From Cyanobacteria bacterium UBA11370 (GTDB taxonomy: Bacteria > Cyanobacteriota > Cyanobacteriia > Cyanobacteriales > Coleofasciculaceae): 14,731 bases of DNA. Both the position numbers and the translations under genes were made by a program. Under the pieces are notes generated by a model, which was given only the letters and a program-made list of their open reading frames with translations, was not told the DNA's origin and did not search any database. The stretch is from NCBI GenBank assembly GCA_003486645.1, contig DNGI01000270.1, positions 5,682-20,412 on the forward strand. Reading direction: 5' to 3'. Below, one piece after another: positions 1 to 6,919 of this stretch; position 1 is the stretch's first letter, and each line of letters begins with the position of its first letter.

Positions 1-71
1 TGTTTGTTGTTTGTTGTTTGTGTATTATAAGTAACTCATGCCCCACAACCAGCAACTAACAACTACTAACT
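1..71. repeat. T/G-rich and A/C-rich imperfect inverted repeat downstream of ndhF
   Basis: Positions 1-21 are a run of TTGTTTG-like units. Positions 44-71 are the complementary type (CAACNAAC-like units). Together they can fold into an imperfect hairpin just beyond the ndhF stop codon. The same pair of arms recurs in the ccmL-ccmM, ccmM-ccmN and ccmN-ccmO spacers. No coding sequence is visible in these bases. A role in 3' end formation for ndhF is possible but not shown. Confidence 0.5.
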
Positions 72-1965
72 AATGACCGTTAATTAATGTCCACTGATCT
101 AATGACCACTGACTCCAAGCCCACTGATTCAAAGGCCAACTCATGAGCAGTGCTAATAAACTAACTCCTAGTAGAATAGTCAATACGTAAAACTGGGATT
201 TTCCGGAAACATTGTACTTTAACGTCTGACCTCCAAAAACAGCGACAAGACCCACTAAGTTAACTAACCCATCAACGAGATTCCGGTCAATCCAAACCGT
301 AATTTTAGAAAACAAATCAACGGCAAATACTACAGTGATGCGGTAAAGTTTATCAACGTAAAAGTCATAGGCTAATAAGTCTTGTAAAAATCTCACCGGG
401 AGACTAATCGATCTGGATCGAGTTCTAGACACTTCAATCAGTGACCCTACACTACAACCTAATACGCTAGAACCCAATAACAGTAACTGTGGCGTTTCCA
501 GGAGATACTCGTATTTTGAAGGAGGCAACAGGGAGAGTTGTTGAAGGATTAATGGCATACTTAGGGTTAGTAGGATTAACCCCACCATTGGAAATGCCAT
601 TGGCCAAGCTACCTCGGGTGCACGACGAGTTTTTGGGTGAGGATTTCCTAAAAATATTAAACGAAATACGCGGGTTAAGCCTAAAATAGTTAGACCATTT
701 ACCACTAAAAAGGTAATCACTAACCAACGCGACTCTCCCCATAAGGCATTAATCGCTTTACTAAACGCCCAATAACCCCCTAATGGCATCAGTCCAGTCA
801 TCCCAGCGGCACCGACGACAAAGGCAGTTGTTGTCGCAGGCATCTTTGACCACAAACCCCCCATTTCGGTAAGATTTTGGTTGGTGGTGGTGAAAATAAT
901 TGAGCCAGTACTCATAAACAATAGGGCTTTGGCAAAGGCATGAGCAAGTAGTAACGCTGTAGCGATATCGGTACGTCCTGTGCCAATGGCGATAAAGACT
1001 AAGCCTAGGTAAGCACTGGTCGTGTGGGAGAGCGATCGCTTAATATCCACTTGGGCAATAGCGACTAAAGAAGTCACAATAGCCGTGAGTGTACCCACTG
1101 CAACCAGAACGGATAATGTCACCTGGGATAGGGCTAAAATCGGCAGCAGTTTAACCAGCACGTAAGCACCGCAACAAACAACCAAGGAATTCCGCATAAT
1201 GGAAGCGGGGTTTGGTCCTTCCATCGCCTCATCCAGCCACAAATGTAAGGGCACCTGGGCACACTTACCAATGGGTCCGGCAATTAAGGCTAATCCTAAC
1301 AAGGTAGCCGTTAACGGGGGTAGATTCGCCGCACCTGCCCAATCGTACAAGTCATTAAAATTTAAACTCCCTGCAAACGTCGCTAGCGCGACAACTCCCA
1401 TTAGGAGTAAAATATCTCCAACCCGTTTGGTTAAAAAGGCATCTCGTGCGGCGGTCATCGCTAACGGTTGAGCATACCAAAAACCCACCAGTAAATACGT
1501 AGAAAGGGTGAGCATTTCCAATAGGGCATAACTGAGGAATAATGAATTACTCAAGACAATGCCAGTCATTGCTCCCTCAAAAACACCCATCAACCCAAAG
1601 AAGCGGGCTAATCCCCAGTCCTTCTCCATGTATCCTAGGGCATAAAGTTGTGCCAACAGACTTAGAGAGGTAACAACTTCCATTGCGCCTGTACTGACTG
1701 GCGAAATTTCTAATGCCAAGGATAGATCAACATCGGCAACCTTAAGCCAGGGAAATACTAACTCCTGAACTGGGTGGTTCCAAGCTGCTGAGAAGATAAA
1801 CCAGCCATGAACGCACGCTAAAACCGTCATCAATAGATTAAAATAAGCGGCGGGTCTTGGACCTGTTCGAGTAATCACCCCTGTTGCCCAGGGGAGCGTA
1901 AAAATTGCCCCAATTAAACCATAAAATGGTACTAACCAACTTGTCTGAGTGAAAAACTCAGTCAT
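70..1965 (-). CDS. ndhF4: NAD(P)H-quinone oxidoreductase chain 5-like subunit, CO2-uptake type (NdhF4, or NdhF3)
   Basis: Membrane subunit of the specialised thylakoid NDH-1 complex that converts CO2 to bicarbonate together with NdhD3/D4 and a CupA/CupB protein. The product of 631 residues is hydrophobic throughout, with a multi-helix proton-antiporter core. The central motif around residues 230-270 reads GKCAQ, then PLHLWLDEAMEGPNPAS, then RNS. Respiratory NdhF1 has GKSAQFPLH, PDAMEGPTPVS and HAATMV here, so this is an F3/F4-type paralogue. F4 is preferred over F3 because ndhF4-ndhD4-cupB lies beside the ccm cluster in other cyanobacteria (family knowledge, from memory). ndhD4 would then be left of the window. 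The open frame also allows GTG at 1968, but ATG at 1965 follows it directly and has AAGGGA 10 nt upstream. Oddity: the last 18 or so residues (LNQWAWSQWSLDQWTLINGH) are encoded by imperfect repeats containing CCACTGA and look like a repeat-derived tail. Confidence 0.85.
   Translation of the reverse strand: MTEFFTQTSWLVPFYGLIGAIFTLPWATGVITRTGPRPAAYFNLLMTVLACVHGWFIFSAAWNHPVQELVFPWLKVADVDLSLALEISPVSTGAMEVVTSLSLLAQLYALGYMEKDWGLARFFGLMGVFEGAMTGIVLSNSLFLSYALLEMLTLSTYLLVGFWYAQPLAMTAARDAFLTKRVGDILLLMGVVALATFAGSLNFNDLYDWAGAANLPPLTATLLGLALIAGPIGKCAQVPLHLWLDEAMEGPNPASIMRNSLVVCCGAYVLVKLLPILALSQVTLSVLVAVGTLTAIVTSLVAIAQVDIKRSLSHTTSAYLGLVFIAIGTGRTDIATALLLAHAFAKALLFMSTGSIIFTTTNQNLTEMGGLWSKMPATTTAFVVGAAGMTGLMPLGGYWAFSKAINALWGESRWLVITFLVVNGLTILGLTRVFRLIFLGNPHPKTRRAPEVAWPMAFPMVGLILLTLSMPLILQQLSLLPPSKYEYLLETPQLLLLGSSVLGCSVGSLIEVSRTRSRSISLPVRFLQDLLAYDFYVDKLYRITVVFAVDLFSKITVWIDRNLVDGLVNLVGLVAVFGGQTLKYNVSGKSQFYVLTILLGVSLLALLMSWPLNQWAWSQWSLDQWTLINGH
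84..133. repeat. Short imperfect direct repeats inside the 3' end of ndhF
   Basis: CCACTGA occurs three times within about 40 bp, in ATGTCCACTGATC, ATGACCACTGACT and GCCCACTGATT, all inside the last codons of ndhF. On the coding strand they give repeated Gln-Trp/Ser-Gln-Trp residues. The adjacent downstream bases are also low-complexity repeat. Confidence 0.5.
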
Positions 1966-2081
1966 CACGATTTCATCCCTTACCGTTCATGAGTACTTAA
2001 AATCGAGTTAAACCCGTCTAAATCCCAAAGAAATGGGAATTCTTCTCTGTCTTAAACGAGCAACAATTGTTTTTTTCTATC

Positions 2082-2110
2082 ATTATATTCATAACTTTTG
2101 ATTTTAAGAA
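2082..2110 (-). promoter_or_regulatory. Candidate ndhF promoter
   Basis: Read on the minus strand, TTCTTA (2110-2105), a 17-bp spacer and a perfect TATAAT (2087-2082) resemble a sigma-70-type promoter. Transcription would begin near 2075 and leave a leader of about 110 nt before the ndhF start. The -35 match is weak (TT and final A only), so activator help is plausible. The region is A/T-rich, so chance matches are likely. Confidence 0.4.
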
Positions 2111-2257
2111 TAAAAGAATTAGGTGTTTAATGCAAATAGGGCAAATCTATCTCATCTGATTGAGTTTCTTCTCCCCCACCTCTCTACAAGTAAGGTTAAT
2201 AAGAGTAATAAAACCAACTTATAACCTCAAGCTGGCTATCTCTATCCGTTTGCAAGA

Positions 2258-2430
2258 TTGTATAACTCAGATTACATCAGTAACCGACTTGTATTTCTCT
2301 AGTGCTAGTTAGCACAAGATTTCCCAGCCGTTCAACTCTCCCTCTCTCCCCCTCTCCCTCACTCTTACCCCAATGCACTAACTTGTACAAATGTCAAAGA
2401 TTTTGGAGCAGGTCAGTCTGAGTTATACAA
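2258..2430. repeat. Perfect 14-bp inverted repeat bounding a 173-bp segment
   Basis: TTGTATAACTCAGA at 2258-2271 is the exact reverse complement of TCTGAGTTATACAA at 2417-2430, with 145 bp between them. Pairing stops abruptly on both sides. The enclosed segment carries a second small dyad (2302-2315) and a pyrimidine tract (2336-2360). No clear target-site duplication is visible at the flanks. It could be a small non-autonomous mobile element (MITE), or two copies of an operator placed for DNA looping. Confidence 0.6.
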
Positions 2431-2517
2431 AAGTTATAAAAAAATTATAAAACAAAAGTAACCCTTCTCGAAAACGGTGAATTTTCGTTAAATCATTGAG
2501 CTGATAAACGAATAGTG

Positions 2518-2557
2518 TTAAGTTTTTTAAAGCTGTCTCATTAAGAAGTATTATAAT
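2518..2557 (+). promoter_or_regulatory. Candidate ccmK2 operon promoter with LysR-type site
   Basis: TTA-N7-TAA at 2518-2530 matches the TTA-N7/8-TAA pattern described for CmpR-type LysR regulators. A perfect TATAAT lies at 2552-2557, with no convincing -35 hexamer at the normal distance. The half-site pair overlaps where a -35 box would sit, the usual geometry of a LysR-activated promoter. The neighbouring cmpR-like gene makes this attractive. The region is A/T-rich, so the motif could be fortuitous. Confidence 0.3.
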
Positions 2558-2714
2558 AATTTATATTGTCAAGTATGCCAAGCTTCTCTATGCTGAGTTT
2601 GGCTGGTAATGATTGAGCTTTCTGAAGCTAAAAAATTGGTATCTCCGTCCGATTTTTGCTAGAAACTGATTTACCGATCTTGTATTTGACTAATCCATGA
2701 GGAGATAGAGTGCA

Positions 2715-3026
2715 ATGCCCATTGCGGTAGGAATGATTGAAACTAAAGGCTTTCCTGCGGTTGTCGAAGCCGCAGACGCTATGGTGAAAGCTGCCCGTGT
2801 CACCCTAGTTGGGTACGAGAAAATCGGTAGTGCGCGTGTCACTGTGATTGTGCGGGGAGATGTGTCGGAAGTGCAAGCCTCCGTCGCTGCTGGAATTGAA
2901 GCCGCAAATCGCGTCAATGGGGGTGAAGTGGTATCCACCCATATCATTGCGCGTCCTCATGAAAACTTAGAGTACGTCTTGCCGATTCGATATAGCGAGG
3001 CGGTGGAACAGTTCCGAACGTATTAG
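2715..3026 (+). CDS. ccmK2: Carboxysome shell hexamer protein CcmK2
   Basis: Single-domain BMC (bacterial microcompartment) protein that forms cyclic hexamers tiling the facets of the beta-carboxysome shell, with a central pore for small anions. The 103 residues match the family from end to end: [10 protein letters not shown] start, [21 protein letters not shown] core, [14 protein letters not shown] near the end. GAGGAG at 2699-2704 lies 10 nt before the ATG. It is first of the ccm operon and is followed 178 bp later by the closely related ccmK1. Oddity: the residue after the pore motif Lys36-Ile-Gly-Ser39 is Ala40 instead of the Gly present in ccmK1 of this window and in the CcmK2 proteins I remember. 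Confidence 0.95.
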   Translation: MPIAVGMIETKGFPAVVEAADAMVKAARVTLVGYEKIGSARVTVIVRGDVSEVQASVAAGIEAANRVNGGEVVSTHIIARPHENLEYVLPIRYSEAVEQFRTY

Positions 3027-3204
3027 CGCGGCTAAAGATTTAACCAAGTGAACCCCACTTTTCTCGAGTAGACCGCGCCGGAAATACAGTGTATCTTCAA
3101 AATCGCTAAAACCTTTGTGAGGTAAGCATTTTGAATGAGTGAATTCCAAGGAAGCGGTGCTAGGTCCCAAGTCTTACAAAATAATTAAATTTGGAGTCAA
3201 ATTC
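3027..3204. other. ccmK2-ccmK1 spacer
   Basis: 178 bp with no gene. It has a GCGCGG...CCGCGC dyad (from about 3025 to 3077) and a small AAGTG/CACTT hairpin (3046-3060) running into four T residues. The stem is too short to call a terminator, but partial attenuation between the two ccmK genes is conceivable. The raw open frame runs back to 3139, but the resulting extension does not resemble CcmK. Confidence 0.4.
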
Positions 3205-3546
3205 ATGTCAATTGCTGTTGGAATGGTAGAAACGTTGGGCTTTCCCGCCGTTGTGGAAGCCGCAGATGCGATGGTGAAAGCTGCCCGCGTCACCTTAGTC
3301 GGGTATGAAAAAATTGGTAGCGGTCGTGTTACTGTAATTGTGCGGGGAGATGTGTCGGAAGTGCAAGCCTCCGTCGCCGCCGGAGTTGAGAATGTTAAGC
3401 GCGTCAATGGCGGTCAAGTTTTATCCACCCATATTATTGCTCGTCCCCACGAAAACTTAGAGTACGTGCTGCCAATTCGCTACACCGAAGACGTACAGCA
3501 ATTCCGCGAAAGTACCAACGCCATCCGTCCCCTCAACCGTCCTTAG
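3205..3546 (+). CDS. ccmK1: Carboxysome shell hexamer protein CcmK1
   Basis: Second BMC-domain shell protein, 113 residues, expected to co-assemble with CcmK2 in the facets. It begins [20 protein letters not shown], carries the canonical pore motif KIGSG, and has the longer C-terminal tail ([12 protein letters not shown]) that separates CcmK1 from CcmK2. The ATG at 3205 was chosen because GGAG at 3193-3196 sits 8 nt upstream and homology begins here. An in-frame ATG at 3139 would add 22 unrelated residues. The middle of the gene (3337-3377) is identical base for base to ccmK2 (2847-2887), while flanking codons differ at synonymous sites. Confidence 0.95.
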   Translation: MSIAVGMVETLGFPAVVEAADAMVKAARVTLVGYEKIGSGRVTVIVRGDVSEVQASVAAGVENVKRVNGGQVLSTHIIARPHENLEYVLPIRYTEDVQQFRESTNAIRPLNRP

Positions 3547-3561
3547 TAATGTAAACGATTA

Positions 3562-3864
3562 ATGCAAATTGCTAAAGTTCGTGGCACGGTTGTCAGTACC
3601 TGTAAAGAACCAAGTCTAAGAGGCGTAAAATTTTTGTTGGTGCAATTCATAGATGAGGAGGGGCGATCGCTACCCAATTACGAAGTGGCAGCGGATACCG
3701 TCGGTGCGGGTATGGATGAGTGGGTGTTGGTGAGTCGCGGCAGCGCAGCGCGTCAGGTCGGAGAAAACGAAAAGCGTCCGCTTGACGCTATGGTAGTGGG
3801 GATTATCGATACAGTCAGTGTAGATAATCACATTCTCTACAGTAAAAAAGATCAATATCGTTAG
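3562..3864 (+). CDS. ccmL: Carboxysome vertex pentamer protein CcmL
   Basis: EutN/CcmL family protein that forms pentamers closing the 12 vertices of the icosahedral shell. The 100 residues fit the family: MQIAKVRGTVVST start, VKFLLVQF, a VGAGMDEWVLV segment, RGSAAR, RPLDAMVVGIIDTV, and the ending LYSKKDQYR. It starts 15 bp after ccmK1, so it is surely co-transcribed. No strong Shine-Dalgarno sequence precedes the ATG, so translation may depend on coupling with ccmK1. A HIP1 octamer lies inside at 3663-3670. Confidence 0.95.
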   Translation: MQIAKVRGTVVSTCKEPSLRGVKFLLVQFIDEEGRSLPNYEVAADTVGAGMDEWVLVSRGSAARQVGENEKRPLDAMVVGIIDTVSVDNHILYSKKDQYR

Positions 3865-4203
3865 TGGGTTGCGAGAGTGGTAAGGTTGAAACGGGATTGA
3901 GCGATCGCTTCTCAAGCTCTGTTTTGATTCAGCCAGTAGTAGCTTGCTCAATGTAATTGTCTAAATAGGTAAGCCTGTAAGGTGATCATCTGAACAATCC
4001 AACCCTTGAGGCGTTTGGCGATAGCGATCGCTGCATTAACACACTGAAATGCGACACTTCAATCGTGATGGGTTATTGGTTATTTGGTTTTTAGTGATTA
4101 ATTCTTGACCGACCAACCAACAACAAACAACCAACAACGAACAACAAATAACCAACAACCAAACCCTGAAGATCGCTTTTTGAAGATAGGAGGAAGACAA
4201 GTT
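3865..4203. other. ccmL-ccmM spacer with heptamer-like repeats
   Basis: 339 bp without a supportable gene. It has two HIP1 octamers (3901-3908, 4024-4031), a T/G-rich stretch (4070-4095), then an A/C-rich array of CAACAAC-like units (about 4112-4162). GGTTATTTG at 4078-4086 is the exact reverse complement of CAAATAACC at 4145-4153, so the two stretches can pair. The array happens to be open in the ccmM frame, which produces a false N-terminus from a TTG at 4105. Confidence 0.6.
4188..4194 (+). promoter_or_regulatory. Ribosome binding site deciding the ccmM start
   Basis: AGGAGGA lies 9 nt before ATG 4204. This near-perfect site shows that translation starts at [15 protein letters not shown] and not at the TTG 99 nt upstream, whose extra residues are translated tandem repeat (Asn/Gln/Thr-rich). 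Confidence 0.8.
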
Positions 4204-5895
4204 ATGGCAGTCCGCAGTTATGCGGCTCCCCCGACCCCTTGGTCGAAAAGTTTGGTGGAACCTAAAATTCATGAAACAGCCTATGTACATTCTTTTTCTA
4301 ACATTATTGGGAATGTAGAAATTGCTGAGAATGTAATGGTGGCTCCAGGAACCTCAATTCGAGCCGATGAAGGAGGCCCTTTTTACATTGGTGCTGGTTC
4401 AAACATTCAAGATGGGGTGGTTATTCACGGCTTAGAAGAAGGTCGGGTAATGGGAGATGACCAACAACCCTACTCGGTTTGGATTGGTAAAAATACCTCC
4501 ATTACTCACATGAGTTTAATTCACGGACCAGCTTATATTGGGGATGATTGCTTCATTGGCTTTCGCTCCACCGTGTTCAATGCTCGGATTGGGAAAGGCT
4601 GTATTGTAATGATGCACGCCTTAGTTCAAGATGTCGAAATTCCCCCTGGTAAATATGTGCCTTCAGGGGCAGTAATTAATAACCAGCAGCAAGCTGACCG
4701 ACTCCCGGATGTTCAAGACGAAGATCGGCAGTTTGCTCACCATGTGATCGCTTGCAATGATGCCTTGCGGTCTGGTTATCAATGTGTTGAGGATGAGGCT
4801 TGTATAGCTCCCATCCGCAATGAGATTGCCCAAGAGTCTGACTCTGATACTAACGGCAATCAACCCCTTCGTCGTTCTGATAAATCTTATAGTTCTATGC
4901 CTTCACTTACAGCAGAAGTTCAGCAAAAAGTTCGTCAACTGTTAGCCCAAGGATATCGCATTGGAGCAGAATATGCGGATGAGCGTCGGTTCCGTACCAG
5001 TTCTTGGCAAAGTGCCAGTTCGATTCACTCGGATAGAGATTCAGTGGTTCTGAATGCCTTAGCCGATTGTTTAGAAGAACATAATGGGGAGTACGTGCGC
5101 CTAATTGGGATTGACCCCAAAGCCAAGCGGCGAGTATTGGAAGAAATTATCCAACGACCCGGCGATGTCCCATCCGCAGGAACCGCTAAACCGGCCTCTA
5201 CCCCTAGCGCTAGCTACAGCACCCCAAACTTCCGCCATGACCCTCCAGCTCAAGCATCCAATAACGGTTTTTCAGACATAAAAGAGCAAATTCGTCAACT
5301 GTTAGCTCAAGGGTATCGCGTTGGGATTGAATATGCCGACGAGCGACGCTTCCGTACCAGTTCCTGGAAGAGTGCAACTTCAATCCAATCGGATCGAGAA
5401 GCGGAGGTGATGAGAGCCGTTGATGAGTGTTTGAGCGACCATTCTGGGGAATACGTGCGCTTAATTGGGATTGACCCCAAAGCCAAACGGCGGGTTTTAG
5501 AAGAAATTATCCAACGACCTGATGGTAAAGTACCAACCGCCACCAAGTCAGCCAATCAAAATGGCAGTTCCACCTACGCCGCTCCCAAACAACTATCCGT
5601 ACAATCTGAAAGCGGAAATAACTCTAGCACATCCTTAAACCGAGACACAATTGAGCAGATCCGCCAGCTCTTGACTCAAGGGTACAAAATTGGCACAGAA
5701 CATGCAGATAAGCGCCGATTCCGCACGGGTTCGTGGCAAAGTTGTTCTCCAATTGAATCTAATCGAGAATCAGAGGTTCTTGAGGGTCTACAAGGGTGTA
5801 TGGCTGAACACAGCGGTGAATATGTTCGGCTAATTGGCATTGACCCCAAAGCCAAACGGCGTGTCTTAGAGACCATTATTCAAAAACCTAACTGA
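4204..5895 (+). CDS. ccmM: Carboxysome scaffold CcmM: gamma-carbonic anhydrase plus three Rubisco small-subunit-like repeats
   Basis: Organises the carboxysome interior by linking Rubisco to CcmN and the shell. It has 563 residues. Residues 1-208 form a left-handed beta-helix gamma-carbonic anhydrase. The zinc ligands His75, His102 and His107 are present, as are Arg53, Asp55, Glu56, Gln69 and Asp70 of the active site. Cys194 and Cys200 match the disulfide pair required for activity in the Thermosynechococcus protein, so an active enzyme is predicted. Three SSU-like repeats follow (about 232-320, 356-440, 480-563), each with RRFRT and [18 protein letters not shown], joined by Ser/Pro/Thr/Asn-rich linkers. 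Only repeat 3 has the Cys pair (514 and 532) at the 18-residue spacing known for redox control in Synechococcus; repeats 1 and 2 have Ala at the first site. Met232 (ATG 4897) could start the short M35 form, but has no clear ribosome site. Confidence 0.95.
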   Translation: MAVRSYAAPPTPWSKSLVEPKIHETAYVHSFSNIIGNVEIAENVMVAPGTSIRADEGGPFYIGAGSNIQDGVVIHGLEEGRVMGDDQQPYSVWIGKNTSITHMSLIHGPAYIGDDCFIGFRSTVFNARIGKGCIVMMHALVQDVEIPPGKYVPSGAVINNQQQADRLPDVQDEDRQFAHHVIACNDALRSGYQCVEDEACIAPIRNEIAQESDSDTNGNQPLRRSDKSYSSMPSLTAEVQQKVRQLLAQGYRIGAEYADERRFRTSSWQSASSIHSDRDSVVLNALADCLEEHNGEYVRLIGIDPKAKRRVLEEIIQRPGDVPSAGTAKPASTPSASYSTPNFRHDPPAQASNNGFSDIKEQIRQLLAQGYRVGIEYADERRFRTSSWKSATSIQSDREAEVMRAVDECLSDHSGEYVRLIGIDPKAKRRVLEEIIQRPDGKVPTATKSANQNGSSTYAAPKQLSVQSESGNNSSTSLNRDTIEQIRQLLTQGYKIGTEHADKRRFRTGSWQSCSPIESNRESEVLEGLQGCMAEHSGEYVRLIGIDPKAKRRVLETIIQKPN

Positions 5896-6128
5896 ATGGT
5901 TGTTGGTTGTTAGGGGTTTGTTGTTTGTTTTTAGTTGTTAGTGGTTTGTTGTTTGTCGTTTGTTTTTTAGTTGTTAGAGGTTTTTTGTTAATTTTTAGAG
6001 GCATCTCCCTGTCTCACAATCAACAACTAATAACCACTAACCAATAATCAACAACCAACAACCAACAACCAACAACCAACAACCAACAACCAACAACCAA
6101 TAACCAACAACAAAAAACACTGATAAAA
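5896..6128. repeat. Large heptamer-repeat hairpin between ccmM and ccmN
   Basis: Immediately after the ccmM stop, 5896-5995 is a T/G-rich stretch of TTGTT/GTTGTTAG/TTTGTTG units. 6017-6117 is the complementary A/C-rich stretch. The latter includes seven perfect tandem copies of CAACAAC (6049-6097), then CAATAAC and one more CAACAAC to 6111. Many registers of pairing between the arms are possible, giving a stem of roughly 80-100 bp around a loop of about 20 nt (GAGGCATCTCCCTGTCTC region). It is a heptanucleotide STRR of the cyanobacterial type. It may affect mRNA stability or ccmM:ccmN expression ratio. Confidence 0.8.
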
Positions 6129-6773
6129 ATGCATTTGCCGCCGCTGCCGTTGAGCAGTCACACTCATGTATATGTGCAAGGCGATGTGAGCATTGATCCA
6201 AGTGCTGCGATCTCATCGGGGGTCATTTTACGAGCTGATCCAGATAGCCGAATTATCATCGCTGCGGGTGTCTGTATCGGTTCGGGTTCAATTCTTCACG
6301 CTCACGACGGCACTCTGAACGTGGAAGCAGGTGCGAATCTGGGGGCTGGGGTGTTGGTCGTTGGCAAAGGTAAAATTGGCACGAATGCCTGTATTGGCCC
6401 GCTTACGACGATTTGGAATACGTCTGTAGAGCCTTGGCAAGTCGTCCCTGCTGCGTCTTTACTGGGAGATAGGGGGCGTGAGGTTGCTGGTTTATCTCCA
6501 TCAGACCCTATCTCTCCTAGTACTAAACCCGTGGATGTGACCTCACCTTCTACTAACCTAACGGATGAGGATGCTTTCAACGGGCAAGTTCCGGTCAACC
6601 GAACTCCAGCGTCTAGTGGTACAACGGAGGAAGACTCCCCTGATCAACCAAAAACAGAATCACCTACTTCAGAAGAAGAAACACCGATTTACGGACAAGG
6701 TAGCCTCGACCGAATTCTTAAAACTCTGTTTCCTTACAATCAATCTGTTAACCGTCCCCCTGAAGAGGGTTAG
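6129..6773 (+). CDS. ccmN: Carboxysome assembly adaptor CcmN
   Basis: Bridges the CcmM-Rubisco core to CcmK shell proteins. It has 214 residues. The N-terminal part (about 10-115) is a short hexapeptide-repeat beta-helix related to the CcmM carbonic anhydrase domain, with no catalytic histidine set apparent. A disordered Ser/Thr/Pro/Glu-rich linker follows (about 120-186). The amphipathic encapsulation peptide comes next (about 187-204, YGQGSLDRILKTLFPYN), which in this family binds CcmK2. The start MHLPPLPLSS matches CcmN homologues. No clear Shine-Dalgarno sequence is present, because the upstream bases are the CAACAAC array. Weak initiation would suit a protein needed in low amounts, but that is inference. 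Confidence 0.93.
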   Translation: MHLPPLPLSSHTHVYVQGDVSIDPSAAISSGVILRADPDSRIIIAAGVCIGSGSILHAHDGTLNVEAGANLGAGVLVVGKGKIGTNACIGPLTTIWNTSVEPWQVVPAASLLGDRGREVAGLSPSDPISPSTKPVDVTSPSTNLTDEDAFNGQVPVNRTPASSGTTEEDSPDQPKTESPTSEEETPIYGQGSLDRILKTLFPYNQSVNRPPEEG

Positions 6774-6780
6774 ATTAGAA

Positions 6781-6901
6781 TTGTTAGTTTTTAGTTGTGA
6801 GCCTTGCGCCAGAGAGATTTCTCTTTAAGAGAGAGAACGTCCGGTATGGATGTCAAGAAAAGTTTTTAGACTTGATACAGCCAACAACTAACAACCAACA
6901 A
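6781..6901. repeat. Imperfect inverted repeat in the ccmN-ccmO spacer
   Basis: TTGTTAGTTTTTAG (6781-6794) pairs at 12 of 14 positions with CTAACAACCAACAA (6888-6901). It is the same T/G and A/C arm family found in the other ccm spacers. The A/C arm ends just before the ccmO ribosome binding site (GGAG, 6908-6911), so folding could mask ccmO initiation. Confidence 0.5.
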
Positions 6902-6919
6902 CTCACTGGAGATCCTCTG

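Larger units (their letters stand above)
1966..2714. other. Divergent intergenic region between ndhF and ccmK2
   Basis: About 750 bp without a supportable gene. It contains the candidate ndhF promoter, a perfect 14-bp inverted repeat (2258-2271 and 2417-2430), a 14-bp near-palindrome GTGCTA-GT-TAGCAC (2302-2315), a pure pyrimidine run (2336-2360), several A/T-rich stretches, and a candidate ccmK2 promoter with a LysR-type half-site pair. Its size is large for a simple divergent promoter and fits complex regulation of both CO2 uptake and carboxysome genes. Confidence 0.7.

Noticed and set aside
467..742. Open frames opposite or overlapping ndhF (467-742, 489-689, 1199-1471)
   Set aside because: They lie wholly within the well-supported ndhF coding region in other frames and show no protein-family features.
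2023..2038. TCCCA/TGGGA hairpin in the ndhF leader as a regulatory structure
   Set aside because: A 5-bp stem with a 6-nt loop is expected often by chance in a leader of this size.
3046..3065. AAGTG/CACTT hairpin followed by four T in the ccmK2-ccmK1 spacer as a terminator
   Set aside because: The stem is only 5 bp with a short T run, and termination here would cut the operon. Kept only as a note on the spacer.
2690..3407. Minus-strand open frames over ccmK2 and ccmK1
   Set aside because: Both paralogues give the same antisense peptide pattern because the sense genes are alike. They are shadows of conserved coding sequence.
6049..6111. CAACAAC array as a CRISPR array
   Set aside because: The units are contiguous heptamers with no spacers. 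It is a simple tandem repeat.
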